DNA of 64,000 nucleotides. Origin: Lysinibacillus xylanilyticus. Lineage in GTDB: Bacteria > Bacillota > Bacilli > Bacillales_A > Planococcaceae. Made by a program: the position numbers and the translations under genes. Under the pieces are notes generated by a model that saw only the letters and a list, made by a program, of their open reading frames with translations, was not told where the DNA came from and made no database searches. Shown in pieces: positions 50,368 through 59,599 of this stretch (position 1 is its first letter; the number at the start of each line of letters is the position of its first letter). The stretch spans positions 160,521 through 224,520 of the forward strand of contig NZ_MDDN01000005.1 in the NCBI RefSeq assembly GCF_001708185.1, in the 5' to 3' direction.

Positions 50368-51004
50368 CCTTCACCGTTTTGATATAAGGAACATTTATTT
50401 TTTTTCTAATGTTCTTCATGTGGGTATCGATAATGCGGGTATCCCCATAGAAGTCGTAGCCCCAAAGCTTGTCTATCAGGGCTTCTCTTGTTACAATCTT
50501 GCCCCTGTTCTCGAGCAGTGTCTGAACGATATCGAATTCTTTGATAGTCAGAGTCACTTCGCTTCCATTTATGAACACTTTATACCCATCACAATCAAGC
50601 TCAAGTTCGTGGAACTTAAGGATATTTTCATTTTCCTTAGAGTGGCTTCTTCGGAGAATCGCCTCGACTCTTTTGATAAAAATGTGAAAAGAGAAAGGTT
50701 TCGTTATATAATCGTCAATGCCTAATTCAAAGCCTTTCACTTGATTCTGCTCTTCATCAAGTGCGGTCAGCATAATGATCGGTACGTTCGATTTACTTCT
50801 GATCAATTGAGATACTTGATAACCGTCCAAGTTCGGCATCATAATATCTAGAATCACCAAATCAAAATCGAATCGGTTAAATAATTGTACGCCTTCCAAC
50901 CCATCCGATGCCGCATGGACAATATAATTCTGAGCCAATAAAAACTCTTTTATGACTTCCTGAATATCTTGGTCGTCTTCGATTACTAAAATATGGTATG
51001 ACAT
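50342..51004 (-). CDS. OmpR/PhoB-type response regulator
   Basis: A 220-residue regulator with an N-terminal receiver domain (acidic pair in VIEDDQDI, phospho-acceptor Asp in DLVILDIMMPNLDG at about residue 52, Thr in MLTA, Lys in YITKPFSF) and a C-terminal winged helix (LTIKEFDIVQTLLENRGKIV, DTRIIDTHMKNIRKKI, VKGVGYKI). It is the partner of the histidine kinase that follows with overlapping genes. AGGAGGG precedes the ATG at 51004. Upstream lies an IS remnant, so the promoter region may have been shaped by that insertion. Confidence 0.93.
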   Translation of the reverse strand: MSYHILVIEDDQDIQEVIKEFLLAQNYIVHAASDGLEGVQLFNRFDFDLVILDIMMPNLDGYQVSQLIRSKSNVPIIMLTALDEEQNQVKGFELGIDDYITKPFSFHIFIKRVEAILRRSHSKENENILKFHELELDCDGYKVFINGSEVTLTIKEFDIVQTLLENRGKIVTREALIDKLWGYDFYGDTRIIDTHMKNIRKKINVPYIKTVKGVGYKIDQ

Positions 51005-51064
51005 GTTTTGATCCCTCCTATTCTAATCATTATAGTCTCGCAATCTGTATTTTGTATGAAGTTG

Positions 51065-51366
51065 TAACACACTTACTTTTTTAATCGTGTGTGCACTGAA
51101 TAGAGTGAGAAATCGGGGCCATGCAAATTTCGAATGGTTTAGGAAACGATAAACCGTATCTTTTCCTGGATATTGATCACTTTTTTACTTTGAAGTAGGG
51201 TAAACCAGCTTTTGTGTTGGAATACGAGGCAAAAGACAAGCTGAAATAAATAGCTTGTCGAAAAGCCAAATACTTTTATAATCCCGGCGTTTTTTATATG
51301 TTTATTAATTTCTAATTCACGAAATTCTTTTGGTAGTTGATTCTTTTGGTCATTCTGTTCTATCAT
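51065..51366 (-). pseudogene. IS4-type transposase N-terminal remnant
   Basis: The minus strand encodes LPKEFRELEINKHIKNAGII, KVFGFSTSYLFQLVFCLVFQ and HKSWFTLLQSKKV; then, one frame over, PGKDTVYRFLNHSKFAWPRF and LTLFSAHTIK. These are the first ~100 residues of a DDE transposase of the IS4 group with one frameshift. The catalytic domain is gone. AGAGGTG precedes the ATG at 51366. It lies right upstream of the response regulator gene. Confidence 0.78.
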
Positions 51367-51405
51367 AGTGGAAGCACCTCTTCTGCTTGGTAGTGTTTTA
51401 GTCAA

Positions 51406-51569
51406 TCACACTATACCAAAGAATGAGGTGCTTTTTGTATACCTAAAATTGTGTCAAGAAACATAAATCCATATAGTGCAACCTACAGCTATCTGTTTTG
51501 AACTGGTTTTTCTAGCTGCGAAGTTTGAGTTAATGACTTTAGGATTTCACCTTGTTCATTAAAATAAAT
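51406..51569. other. Left end of IS remnant and intergenic DNA
   Basis: Between the transposase remnant and the next terminator. Contains the likely IS promoter and end (GGTATAGTGTGATTGACTAA and GTGTCAAGAAAC). No gene is seen. Confidence 0.4.
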
Positions 51570-51606
51570 AAAAAACTCGATCCATGACTAATGGATCGAG
51601 TTTTTT
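51570..51606. terminator. Bidirectional terminator downstream of glmS
   Basis: AAAAAACTCGATCCAT (51570-51585) pairs perfectly with ATGGATCGAGTTTTTT (51591-51606). It lies 170 bp after the glmS stop and is flanked by T-runs on both strands. Confidence 0.88.
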
Positions 51607-51776
51607 ATTTGATTTTATTTTTTCTACTCTCATTTATATCGTTGAATGTCAGTTCCCGACTTTTTTGTCATTCCACAGCTACAGCGGTAATAATCTTTTT
51701 TTCAAGTAACGCACTTTTTTAACAAGTGTCAATCTTTTTTTCGATACAACAATAGTAGCGAACTCTAACTAATCAA

Positions 51777-53579
51777 CTACTCAACAGTTACCGATTTAGC
51801 TAAGTTACGTGGTTTATCTACATCACAGCGGCGGTGTAAGGCAGCATAATAGCTAATTAATTGTAATGGCACTACAGATACAAGAGGCGTTAGTAATTCA
51901 TGCACATGAGGGATTACTAAACGGTCACCATCTTCATCTACGCCAGCCATTGCAATAATGCATGGGTATGCTCCACGTGCAGCTACCTCTTTGACGTTAC
52001 CACGGATATTTAATGCTACTGCTTCTTGTGTTACAAGGGCAAACACTGGTGTACCTTCTTCGATCAAGGCAATCGTACCGTGTTTTAGCTCGCCTCCTGC
52101 AAAACCTTCTGCTTGGATGTAAGAGATTTCTTTTAACTTTAAGGCACCTTCAAGGCTTACATAGAAGTCTATGTTACGGCCGATGAAGAATGCGTTGCGT
52201 GCGATCTTTAAGTAGTCCTCTGCGATATCCTCTAAGACATCTTTTGAATCGATAATTGTTTGGATACCGTTTGCTGCAATCGCAAGCTCTTGTTTTAAAT
52301 CGAATTCTAAGCCTTTGCCATTAGCTTTCGCAGTTACATATGCTGCTAGAGCAAGTACAGCTACTTGTGCTACATACGCTTTTGTTGAAGCTACTGCAAT
52401 TTCTGGGCCTGCATGTAATAAAAGCGTATGATCCGCTTCACGTGATAGTGTAGAGCCTGGTACGTTTGTGATTGTTAACGTTGGGTAGCCTAGCTCTTTA
52501 ATTTTCACTAGTACTTGACGGCTATCTGCTGTTTCACCTGATTGTGTAATAAAGATGAACAATGGTTTTTCTGATAGTAATGGCATATTGTAGCCGAACT
52601 CACTTGAAATATGAACTTCCACTGGAATACCAGCCATTTTTTCGAAATATTGCTTACCGATTAAGCCCGCGTGATAGCTTGTGCCGGCTGCAATAATGTA
52701 TAGACGGTCTGCTGCTCGTAATGCTTCTAAAATATCAGCGTCGATTGTTAATTCGCTATTTTCGCCTTCGTATGCTTGAATAATTTTACGCATAACTGTT
52801 GGCTGTTCATCCATTTCTTTTAACATATAGTGAGGGTAAGTACCTTTTTCAATATCGCTCATATCAAGCTCTGCTGTATAAGGTGCACGCTCTACTACTG
52901 TACCGTCTAATGTCGTAATTTCAACGCCAGCTTTGTGTACGATTACGACTTCTTTATCGTGTAGCTCCACATATTGATCTGTTACTTGTAGCATCGCCAT
53001 CGCATCTGAAGCTACAACATTGAAGCCGTCACCAACACCTACTAAAAGTGGAGATTTGTTTTTCGCAACGAAAATCGTATCAGCCGATTCTGCATCTAAA
53101 AGAGCTAATGCATAAGAGCCGTGTAATAAAGATAAAGTTTTGCGGAACGCCTCAGTCGTACTTAGACCTTCTTTCACAAATAACTCTACTAATTGCACGA
53201 TGACCTCTGTATCTGTATCAGATTTCATTGGAATGCCTTTTAAATAAGTTTTTTGTAATAAATGATAGTTTTCAATCACACCATTGTGTACTAGCGTAAA
53301 GCGTCCTGATGCACTTTGGTGAGGGTGCGCGTTTAAACGGTTCGGCACACCGTGAGTTGCCCAACGTGTATGACCAATACCTACTTTAGCAGCAACGTCT
53401 TCGTCTACAGCTTCACGTAAATCTGCAATACGTCCTTTTTCTTTGAAGACTGTTACACCATCTTCATTGCGTACTGCAATACCCGCTGAGTCATAACCAC
53501 GGTATTCTAGTTTCTCTAAACCTTTTAATAAAATTTCCTTTGCATCTGATTCACCAATATATCCTACAATTCCACACAT
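51777..53579 (-). CDS. glmS: Glutamine--fructose-6-phosphate aminotransferase (isomerizing)
   Basis: A 600-residue enzyme making glucosamine-6-phosphate from fructose-6-phosphate and glutamine, the first step to UDP-GlcNAc. The N-terminal Ntn glutaminase starts CGIVGYIG with the catalytic Cys after Met; GHTRWATHG and HNGVIENY follow. Two SIS domains (about residues 285-600) include [14 protein letters not shown] and the C-terminal [16 protein letters not shown] at 53577-53579 follows GGAGG. A glmS ribozyme in the leader gives product feedback. A short repeat lies between ribozyme and gene. Confidence 0.97.
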   Translation of the reverse strand: MCGIVGYIGESDAKEILLKGLEKLEYRGYDSAGIAVRNEDGVTVFKEKGRIADLREAVDEDVAAKVGIGHTRWATHGVPNRLNAHPHQSASGRFTLVHNGVIENYHLLQKTYLKGIPMKSDTDTEVIVQLVELFVKEGLSTTEAFRKTLSLLHGSYALALLDAESADTIFVAKNKSPLLVGVGDGFNVVASDAMAMLQVTDQYVELHDKEVVIVHKAGVEITTLDGTVVERAPYTAELDMSDIEKGTYPHYMLKEMDEQPTVMRKIIQAYEGENSELTIDADILEALRAADRLYIIAAGTSYHAGLIGKQYFEKMAGIPVEVHISSEFGYNMPLLSEKPLFIFITQSGETADSRQVLVKIKELGYPTLTITNVPGSTLSREADHTLLLHAGPEIAVASTKAYVAQVAVLALAAYVTAKANGKGLEFDLKQELAIAANGIQTIIDSKDVLEDIAEDYLKIARNAFFIGRNIDFYVSLEGALKLKEISYIQAEGFAGGELKHGTIALIEEGTPVFALVTQEAVALNIRGNVKEVAARGAYPCIIAMAGVDEDGDRLVIPHVHELLTPLVSVVPLQLISYYAALHRRCDVDKPRNLAKSVTVE

Positions 53580-53679
53580 AAATTTCTTATCCTCCGATAT
53601 TGTCAATTTGACGCAATGACAAATTTGACCTCAGCCTATCGAAATTTTTTATGAACGTAAAAGCTATGCTTATTTATCA

Positions 53680-53745
53680 TTTTGCCTCGGCATAATTGCG
53701 TCCGATTTAGCAGGTGTTTGGACACCCACTAAAAGATAAAATAAA
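53680..53745. repeat. Short family A repeat in the glmS leader
   Basis: ATTTTGCCTCGGCATAATTG, CGTCCGATTTAGCAGGTGTT, then TGGACACCCACTAAAAG. It lacks the internal modules. It sits between the glmS ribozyme and the glmS SD and is part of the glmS mRNA after self-cleavage. Confidence 0.75.
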
Positions 53746-53839
53746 CATACAAATACATGCATATTATCAACACTCATTCAGCCGTCTGAAGAGTTATCAT
53801 TCGATACGAGAGATTCTCTATTTATCTATTGCTTTAACT

Positions 53840-54005
53840 ATACCTTCTCCATCTTCTGTACATTCAATCACTCAAATGCTTTCAAAATGAAAAGTGACAA
53901 TCGGGTATGTCGATCGGGAGGCATCCGCCGAACTTTCGATAAACCTCCACCTCGTCTGCTGAAGATACTTTCGTCCAATTTCTTCAGCTCAGGCGCTATA
54001 ATTGT
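53840..54005 (-). promoter_or_regulatory. glmS ribozyme (glucosamine-6-phosphate riboswitch)
   Basis: Minus strand: ATTATA|GCGCCTGAGCTG with the expected cleavage just before GCGCC (between 53997 and 53996), then CAGACGAGGTGGAGGTTTAT, CGAAAGTTCGGCGGATGCCT, CCCGATCGACATACCCGA. These are the P1, P2.1, P2.2 and P3 core strands of the ribozyme, including the GGAGGTTTATCGAA...GGCGGATGCCTCCC core. GlcN6P acts as cofactor for cleavage, which destabilises the glmS mRNA. Confidence 0.93.
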
Positions 54006-54080
54006 TTTCCGTTTTTGCGCTTCCTTCCCTCCTTATGCGCTCGTTAAATGATAAGGTCGGACCTCATCTTCAACTTCACT

Positions 54081-54109
54081 ATCATACTCAATCATATGCT
54101 GTACGTCAA
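54081..54109 (-). promoter_or_regulatory. Sigma-A promoter of glmS
   Basis: Minus strand TTGACG (54104-54109), 17-bp spacer, TATGAT (54081-54086). Transcription would begin about 70-80 nt before the ribozyme cleavage site. Confidence 0.8.
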
Positions 54110-54434
54110 ATTTTCGTTATAAAAAACACCTACTTACCCTTCTTTTTAGTGACAAAATGTAGACAAACATCTGCTATAAAACAATAACTGGAAATTCTAT
54201 TAGAAATATGATGCTAATTCTTGTTATTGTAACTTCTTACTACAAGGGATTCATGTCAAGGCAGAAGCACAATATGAAGCTTCCCCAAACGTTCTGGCGG
54301 CTTATAAAGTTCTACCCATCACCTTGGCTCTTCTATCCTCCGTCACTCTTGTTTCTACAGGTACAATAGGAAACTTGCACCCTGTATTCATAATCGCCTT
54401 TAATTGTACAGATACTCCAACCAATATTATGGAA
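54110..54434. other. Intergenic region between glmM and the glmS promoter
   Basis: About 325 bp. No supported gene, repeat or RNA. Plus-strand ORFs here have no SD and overlap the ribozyme or the terminator. Confidence 0.4.
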
Positions 54435-54474
54435 CCTAAAAAAACTCGACCTCCTTGTTTAAGGAAATCGAGTT
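54435..54474 (-). terminator. Terminator of glmM
   Basis: Minus strand: AACTCGA (54468-54474 on the plus strand as TCGAGTT) pairs with TCGAGTT (54443-54449), enclosing a CCTT/AAGG inner stem, then TTTTTTTAGG. It lies 10 bp after the glmM stop. Confidence 0.82.
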
Positions 54475-54483
54475 ATAGACTGT

Positions 54484-55836
54484 TTATTCTGTTAAGCCCA
54501 TTTCAGCACGGACAACATCTGCAATACGCTCTACATAACGCTCACAGTCTGCCTCTGTAGCCGCTTCCACCATTACTCGTACAAGTGGCTCTGTACCAGA
54601 AGGACGCACTAAAACGCGACCGTTCCCAGCCATCTCAGCTTCTACCTCAGCAATCACTGCAGCAACCTTTGCATTCTCCGTTACAGCATGCTTGTCTGTT
54701 ACACGTACGTTGACTAAACGCTGTGGGAAAATTTTCATTTCAGAAGCAAGCTCTGACAGTTTTTTACCTGTAGCTTTCATGATGTTGACAAGCTGAATAC
54801 CTGTTAATAAGCCGTCACCCGTTGTATTAAAGTCTAGGAAAACAATATGACCAGATTGCTCGCCACCTAAATTATAATCATTGGCACGCATCTCTTCTAC
54901 GACATAACGATCACCTACAGCTGTTTGTACACTTTGCATATCATGATCTTCAACAGCTTTGTAGAAGCCCATATTACTCATAACCGTCGAAACAATTGTT
55001 TGCTTTTTCAAACGACCAACTGTATTCAAGTGCTTCCCAATGATGAACATAATTTGGTCACCATCAACAATATTACCTTTTTCATCTACTGCGATTAAAC
55101 GGTCACCATCGCCATCGAATGCTAGACCAACATGAGCACCCTTTTCAGTAACGAATTTAGCTAAGCCCTCTGGATGTGTTGAGCCAACACCGTCATTAAT
55201 ATTTAAGCCTGTTGGTGAGGCACCCATCGTTGAAATATCAGCTTCTAAATCTGCAAATAGGTGTGTAGCTAGTGAAGACGTAGCACCATGCGCACAATCT
55301 AATGCTACATGGATACCATCAAATTCTTCATCCACTGTTTGTTTTAAGTATTGAATATATTTTTGTCCACCCTCGAAGTAGTCGGTTACAGAGCCTAAAT
55401 CTGCCCCGATTGGACGTGGCAATGTATCCTCTGGTGCATCTAGTATCGCTTCGATTTCGGCTTCTTGCGCATCTGTTAGCTTAAAGCCATCAGGACCGAA
55501 AAATTTAATACCATTGTCAGCAACTGGGTTATGTGAAGCTGAAATCATGACGCCTGCATCTGCGCTCATAATTCGAGTAAGATAAGCCACACCTGGTGTA
55601 GAAATAACACCAAGACGCATTACCTCTACGCCGATTGATAAAAGACCAGCTACAAGTGCACCTTCAAGCATTTCACCTGAAATACGTGTGTCACGACCGA
55701 TTAAAACCTTTGGACGGTCAGTTGCATCCTTTGTTAAAACATAGCCACCTACGCGGCCAAGCTTAAATGCAAATTCCGGTGTTAATTCACTATTCGCGAC
55801 GCCACGGACGCCATCTGTTCCAAAATATTTACCCAT
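54484..55836 (-). CDS. glmM: Phosphoglucosamine mutase
   Basis: A 450-residue enzyme converting glucosamine-6-phosphate to glucosamine-1-phosphate. The N-terminus [20 protein letters not shown] is characteristic; the phosphoserine loop is [17 protein letters not shown] (about residue 101), the Mg-binding loop is [14 protein letters not shown] (about 242), the sugar-binding loop is GGEQSGHI, and the phosphate-binding loop is [16 protein letters not shown] use the ATG at 55836 after GGAGAG. It follows cdaR after a 317-bp gap with no strong terminator, as in the conserved cdaA-cdaR-glmM cluster. Confidence 0.96.
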   Translation of the reverse strand: MGKYFGTDGVRGVANSELTPEFAFKLGRVGGYVLTKDATDRPKVLIGRDTRISGEMLEGALVAGLLSIGVEVMRLGVISTPGVAYLTRIMSADAGVMISASHNPVADNGIKFFGPDGFKLTDAQEAEIEAILDAPEDTLPRPIGADLGSVTDYFEGGQKYIQYLKQTVDEEFDGIHVALDCAHGATSSLATHLFADLEADISTMGASPTGLNINDGVGSTHPEGLAKFVTEKGAHVGLAFDGDGDRLIAVDEKGNIVDGDQIMFIIGKHLNTVGRLKKQTIVSTVMSNMGFYKAVEDHDMQSVQTAVGDRYVVEEMRANDYNLGGEQSGHIVFLDFNTTGDGLLTGIQLVNIMKATGKKLSELASEMKIFPQRLVNVRVTDKHAVTENAKVAAVIAEVEAEMAGNGRVLVRPSGTEPLVRVMVEAATEADCERYVERIADVVRAEMGLTE

Positions 55837-56153
55837 TTTGATTATTCTCTCCTTCAATGCAAGATGGTGGTCATGCTTGTCTACACTGACAACTAGACCG
55901 CTCATCTGCTTACTTTTGGAAAAGTCTATTTTCGTTCATTTACTGTAACCATTAATTATGCCCCTATCCAAATTTATCTGGGCTTGTAATGCGTTACACT
56001 TTCTAGTCAGCACAGATTAATTTAGCATAGGCTATTTTGATTTTAGCCTGAGTACCTCGTTTTCGTTAATGCTTCAAATTCGAAAATGAATACCCTTACC
56101 GATAGAGAACAAAATCTCTACTGAATCAAAATAAAATTATAGTCAGTTATTGT
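55837..56153. other. Intergenic region between cdaR and glmM
   Basis: 317 bp. In related genomes cdaR and glmM are close, so this gap is larger than expected. ACCATTAATTATGCCCC near 55950 resembles the start of a family A repeat, but the rest does not match. No terminator or gene is convincing. Confidence 0.45.
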
Positions 56154-57284
56154 TTAAGAATCAATATCTTCTGTTTTCTCAGTAGTCGTGTTGTCCTCAG
56201 AATGATCGTTAGATTCCTCTGAAGGAGGCGACGGATTAAGATCAGGCTTAGTATCAGGCTTACTATCAGGCTTAGTATCGGGCTTAGCATCAGGTGTAGG
56301 TTCAGGAGTCGTAGTCGTTGTTGTAGTCGTTGTTTTTTCCTGCTCTACCTTCGTAATATCTGCTTTCACTTTAATTTTTGAAGCAGAACTACTTGTGACA
56401 CCTTCTGGTAATTTCACATCAAATTCATAAGTTTTTGATTCTGTAATTTTTGATAGATCCACCTCTATTGGTATGGCCGTTAAAGCATCTATGATAGATT
56501 TTCTACCATACACTTTCACCGTTGTAGGATTAAATGTTAATTTGTTGACGATAATACCATCCGCCGCTTTCCCTACTTCTTTAAGCACAACAGGCAGCTC
56601 TCTGCTATATGCTCCAATATCTACTTGTACCTTCACAGTTTCTGGTTCAATCTTCACATCTAACTTATTTAAATCACGATCTAGTACTTTAACTGTCGCT
56701 ACCTGTGAGAACGGTTCTTTCATGCCTTGCTCACCCGTTACAGTAGCTTTTACATAACTAATGTTTTCAATAACACTTTTGGGACCTGTAACATACACCG
56801 TAGCTGGATTAGCAGTCATGCCTTCTAATATATAGCCTTGTTCAATTAAACGATTATTCATCTCAGGGTCAACACGAAATTCCTGCGTGACCTTTTCCTC
56901 AATACTTACCTTTACAGTCGCTGGGTCTAATGTAACTTGCAACTTATCAGAAATATTCTCGTACTTCAACGCTACGGTATGTTCACCAATTAGTAATTTA
57001 CTTAAATCTGCGAATATGGAGAAATCCTTCGATGTCTGTGCTTGTATAACAAGCGGCATCGGTCCTTTTATTGTAACATCCACAGTCTTTGGTATCCCTG
57101 TAACAATAAGGTTCTTATCGTCGTAAAAAACATCTACTGGTACATCGCGAATTACCGTTGTTTGCTCACTTGTTATTGTTTTACTTAAAGGAGATAATTC
57201 AGTACGAACGGAGAAAAATAACAAACAAGCTAGAACTAATGCGATGATTCGTAACACCCAAGGGCTATCCATCATTTTATCCAT
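56154..57284 (-). CDS. cdaR: CdaA regulatory protein CdaR (YbbR)
   Basis: A 376-residue protein with one N-terminal membrane helix (VLRIIALVLACLLFFSVRT) and an extracellular region of tandem YbbR domains (about four, residues ~45-310; for example PATVYVTGPKSVIENISYVK and PTTVKVYGRKSIIDALTAIP). CdaR binds and controls the diadenylate cyclase CdaA. The C-terminal ~55 residues are low complexity, a run of Thr then repeats of PDTKPDSKPDTKPD, probably a wall-spanning linker. It overlaps the cdaA stop by 8 bp. GGAGGGGG precedes the ATG. Confidence 0.93.
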   Translation of the reverse strand: MDKMMDSPWVLRIIALVLACLLFFSVRTELSPLSKTITSEQTTVIRDVPVDVFYDDKNLIVTGIPKTVDVTIKGPMPLVIQAQTSKDFSIFADLSKLLIGEHTVALKYENISDKLQVTLDPATVKVSIEEKVTQEFRVDPEMNNRLIEQGYILEGMTANPATVYVTGPKSVIENISYVKATVTGEQGMKEPFSQVATVKVLDRDLNKLDVKIEPETVKVQVDIGAYSRELPVVLKEVGKAADGIIVNKLTFNPTTVKVYGRKSIIDALTAIPIEVDLSKITESKTYEFDVKLPEGVTSSSASKIKVKADITKVEQEKTTTTTTTTTPEPTPDAKPDTKPDSKPDTKPDLNPSPPSEESNDHSEDNTTTEKTEDIDS

Positions 57285-58113
57285 TCTTTTTCCCCCTCCA
57301 AGTCAACTTAGAGGCTGCATTTGATTCTTGTGTTGATCCGAACCACATTTTACGTAACAGACCTTCGAATTCCTCTAGAGTAAGATTTCGGTGTAGATTA
57401 CCATTCAGTGTAATACTGATGGCACCAGTTTCCTCTGATACAACAATAGTAATGGCATCTGTCACTTCACTTAAGCCAAGTGCAGCACGGTGGCGTGTCC
57501 CAAGCTCTTTTGAGATAAACGGGCTTTCAGAAAGCGGTAAATAACAGGCTGCTGCCGTTACTTTATCTTTCTGCATAATAACCGCTCCATCATGAAGTGG
57601 TGTATTAGGTATAAAAATGTTGATCAGTAACTCTGATGAAATTTCAGCATTTAGACCTATGCCTGTTTCGATATATTCATTTAGACCAGTTTCCTTCTCA
57701 ATAGAAATTAACGCCCCAATACGACGTTTGGCCATATAACTAACAGATTTCTTCATGGCCTCAATAAGTCTGGTTTGCTCTTCCTCCACTTGACTAGTTG
57801 AACGTTGGAATAACTTACCTCGACCAATTTGTTCAAGACCACGTCTTATTTCAGGTTGGAAAATGATAATAATCGCCAAGAAACCGAACTCGATGACTTG
57901 ATTTAGCATCCAACCTAAAGTTTGTAACCCTAAATAATCAGTAGCGATGCGCGCAATAATAATCACGAAAATTCCTTTTAATAATTGGACAGCCTTCGTA
58001 CCTTTAATGAGGGTTAAAATTTTATAAACAACGTACCAAACAAGCAGTACATCTATGAAGTTAATAACAATATTCACGGGTGTTAAATCTGTGAATTGTT
58101 CGATAATTTGCAT
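57277..58113 (-). CDS. cdaA: Diadenylate cyclase CdaA
   Basis: A 278-residue membrane-bound enzyme that makes c-di-AMP from two ATP. Three N-terminal helices (about residues 12-80) precede the DAC domain. The catalytic motifs are TPLHDGAVIM (DGA, about residue 173) and GTRHRAALG (RHR, about 205). c-di-AMP governs potassium and osmotic balance and wall integrity. I use the ATG at 58111-58113 preceded by GTGGGGG; the frame above adds 12 atypical residues. It forms an operon with cdaR and glmM, as in other Firmicutes. Confidence 0.96.
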   Translation of the reverse strand: MQIIEQFTDLTPVNIVINFIDVLLVWYVVYKILTLIKGTKAVQLLKGIFVIIIARIATDYLGLQTLGWMLNQVIEFGFLAIIIIFQPEIRRGLEQIGRGKLFQRSTSQVEEEQTRLIEAMKKSVSYMAKRRIGALISIEKETGLNEYIETGIGLNAEISSELLINIFIPNTPLHDGAVIMQKDKVTAAACYLPLSESPFISKELGTRHRAALGLSEVTDAITIVVSEETGAISITLNGNLHRNLTLEEFEGLLRKMWFGSTQESNAASKLTWRGKKNG

Positions 58114-58154
58114 GTGGCATCCCCCACTTTTCATTGCGAATACATACACATTTT

Positions 58155-58163
58155 AGTATAGCA
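58155..58163 (-). promoter_or_regulatory. Extended -10 promoter for cdaA
   Basis: Minus strand TGC-TATACT with -10 at 58155-58160 and TGC just upstream (58161-58163). A weak GTTACA lies 16 bp further. The rsiW terminator lies immediately upstream, so cdaA needs its own promoter. Confidence 0.65.
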
Positions 58164-58195
58164 CATCCTTAACAAATGTAACTTTTTTCAAATAA

Positions 58196-58222
58196 AAAGT
58201 CTACTCAAAAGAGTAGACCTTT
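58196..58222 (-). terminator. Terminator of sigW-rsiW
   Basis: GTCTACTC (58199-58206), loop AAAA, GAGTAGAC (58211-58218). On the minus strand the stem is followed by TTTTTATTT, fitting the end of the sigW-rsiW transcript. Confidence 0.85.
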
Positions 58223-58262
58223 CAGCCTCTCACGTGCACTATCTTTTAGGACGTATAGAGTG

Positions 58263-58889
58263 TTATTTAGTTTCTTGGTTCTCTTCGAATGTTATGGCAT
58301 CTTTTACTGAATTTTTGATCGTATACCAGAGCCATTCGAATGCTTCGTCAATTTCCTCTATTTTACCTGAAACAACTGCTGAAGATGCCATATACTGTCC
58401 GTTAATAACTGTGACATTGCCATCCACTTCACCTTCAACAATTAAATCACCATTTTTAACAACAATGTCGCCTTTTACAACTTCTCCCTCAGGCACAATA
58501 ACCGTCTGCCCTTCAACAACTAGGTTTGGTTGTGTGGTCACGGAGAAATGCTGGTCATCCATAAAATTACCAAGTAAAGTTGCACTCATGAATAAACAAA
58601 AAACTGCTGCTGCCACAAAGAACGGATGCCGGCGAATCCATTTTTGTATGCCTACACGACTTTTGGGTTTCGGTAAACGAGCCATCACAGCTTCTTCAAA
58701 ATGCGGAGGTGCTGTAATATGGGAAGCACTCTTCACAAAGGCGATTGTTTCACTCAATTCCTGCATCAATTGTTTACAATCACTGCATGTATGCAAATGT
58801 TGTTTTAACTCTTGCTCATGCTCACGACTAATGTCACCATCTAAATAATCATGCATATAGTCTATAATATGCTCTGGACAAGTATTCAT
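58263..58889 (-). CDS. rsiW: Anti-sigma-W factor RsiW
   Basis: A 208-residue membrane protein. The cytoplasmic N-terminus is a zinc anti-sigma domain with HLHTCSDCKQL (HxxxCxxC, about residues 32-40), followed by one membrane helix (FFVAAAVFCLFMSATLLG, about 89-106) and an extracellular part rich in short beta repeats (VVEGQTVIVPEGEVVKGDIV). RsiW holds SigW inactive until intramembrane proteolysis by PrsW and RasP. It follows sigW after 13 bp. GAGGGGAAG precedes the ATG. Confidence 0.92.
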   Translation of the reverse strand: MNTCPEHIIDYMHDYLDGDISREHEQELKQHLHTCSDCKQLMQELSETIAFVKSASHITAPPHFEEAVMARLPKPKSRVGIQKWIRRHPFFVAAAVFCLFMSATLLGNFMDDQHFSVTTQPNLVVEGQTVIVPEGEVVKGDIVVKNGDLIVEGEVDGNVTVINGQYMASSAVVSGKIEEIDEAFEWLWYTIKNSVKDAITFEENQETK

Positions 58890-58902
58890 GACGCTTCCCC
58901 TC

Positions 58903-59466
58903 CTACAGATTGTTTAATTGCTTACGTAATGCTTCACGTCCGCGGTGAATTCTCGTTTTCACCGTTCCAAGAGGCATATCTAAAATCTCACTAATTTCCT
59001 GCAACGATAATTCTTCAATATATTTCAACACTATAACTGAACGGTATTTATCCGGCAAACATCCAATCTCATATTGAATCCGATCTTGTAATTCCATTTG
59101 CTCTACCTGTTCCTCTGGTAGCTGATCATCTGCTGCGATTTGCGAATACATATCAAGCCCTTCTGTACCAGCTACTTCCGCATCTAAATAATAATCCGGC
59201 TTTTTCTTCCGGATGCGGTCTATACAGAGATTTGTCGCTATACGATAAAGCCACGTCGAAAATTTTCTTTTCTGATCAAAAGTATGCAAGTTCATATAGG
59301 CACGAACAAACGCTTCCTGAGCAATATCCTCAGATTCTTGCTTGTTTGCTAACATCCTATAGCATACTTGGTACAGTTTGTGCTGATAGAGACTCACAAT
59401 ATCGGCAAATGCGTTTTGATCGCCCTTAAGCACTTGTTTTATTTTCTTGTTTACGAACGCATCCAT
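58903..59466 (-). CDS. sigW: ECF RNA polymerase sigma factor SigW
   Basis: A 187-residue extracytoplasmic-function sigma factor for envelope stress and antimicrobial-peptide defence. Region 2 is YQVCYRMLANKQESEDIAQE to FSTWLYRIATNLCIDRIRKK; region 4 is LPDKYRSVIVLKYIEELSLQ to MPLGTVKTRIHRGREALRKQ. AGGTGGAG precedes the ATG. It is autoregulated from a SigW-type promoter just upstream and co-transcribed with rsiW. Confidence 0.95.
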   Translation of the reverse strand: MDAFVNKKIKQVLKGDQNAFADIVSLYQHKLYQVCYRMLANKQESEDIAQEAFVRAYMNLHTFDQKRKFSTWLYRIATNLCIDRIRKKKPDYYLDAEVAGTEGLDMYSQIAADDQLPEEQVEQMELQDRIQYEIGCLPDKYRSVIVLKYIEELSLQEISEILDMPLGTVKTRIHRGREALRKQLNNL

Positions 59467-59504
59467 TGTGTTGATTTCTCCACCTTTACAACTGTCTTAT
59501 ACTA

Positions 59505-59531
59505 TACGACCCAACTATAAGAAAAGTTTCA
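59505..59531 (-). promoter_or_regulatory. SigW-type (ECF) promoter
   Basis: Minus strand TGAAAC (59526-59531), 17 bp, CGTA (59505-59508). This matches the SigW consensus TGAAAC-N16/17-CGTA and implies autoregulation of sigW-rsiW. Confidence 0.85.
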
Positions 59532-59599
59532 TTTTGTTATTAATTATATCAAAAGATTTTTATACATTGTGGCAATAGGCAAATTTTTGTTAAATTTCT

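Noticed and set aside
54002..54187. Plus-strand ORF of 61 residues
   Set aside because: It is antisense to the glmS promoter and ribozyme leader and has no SD.
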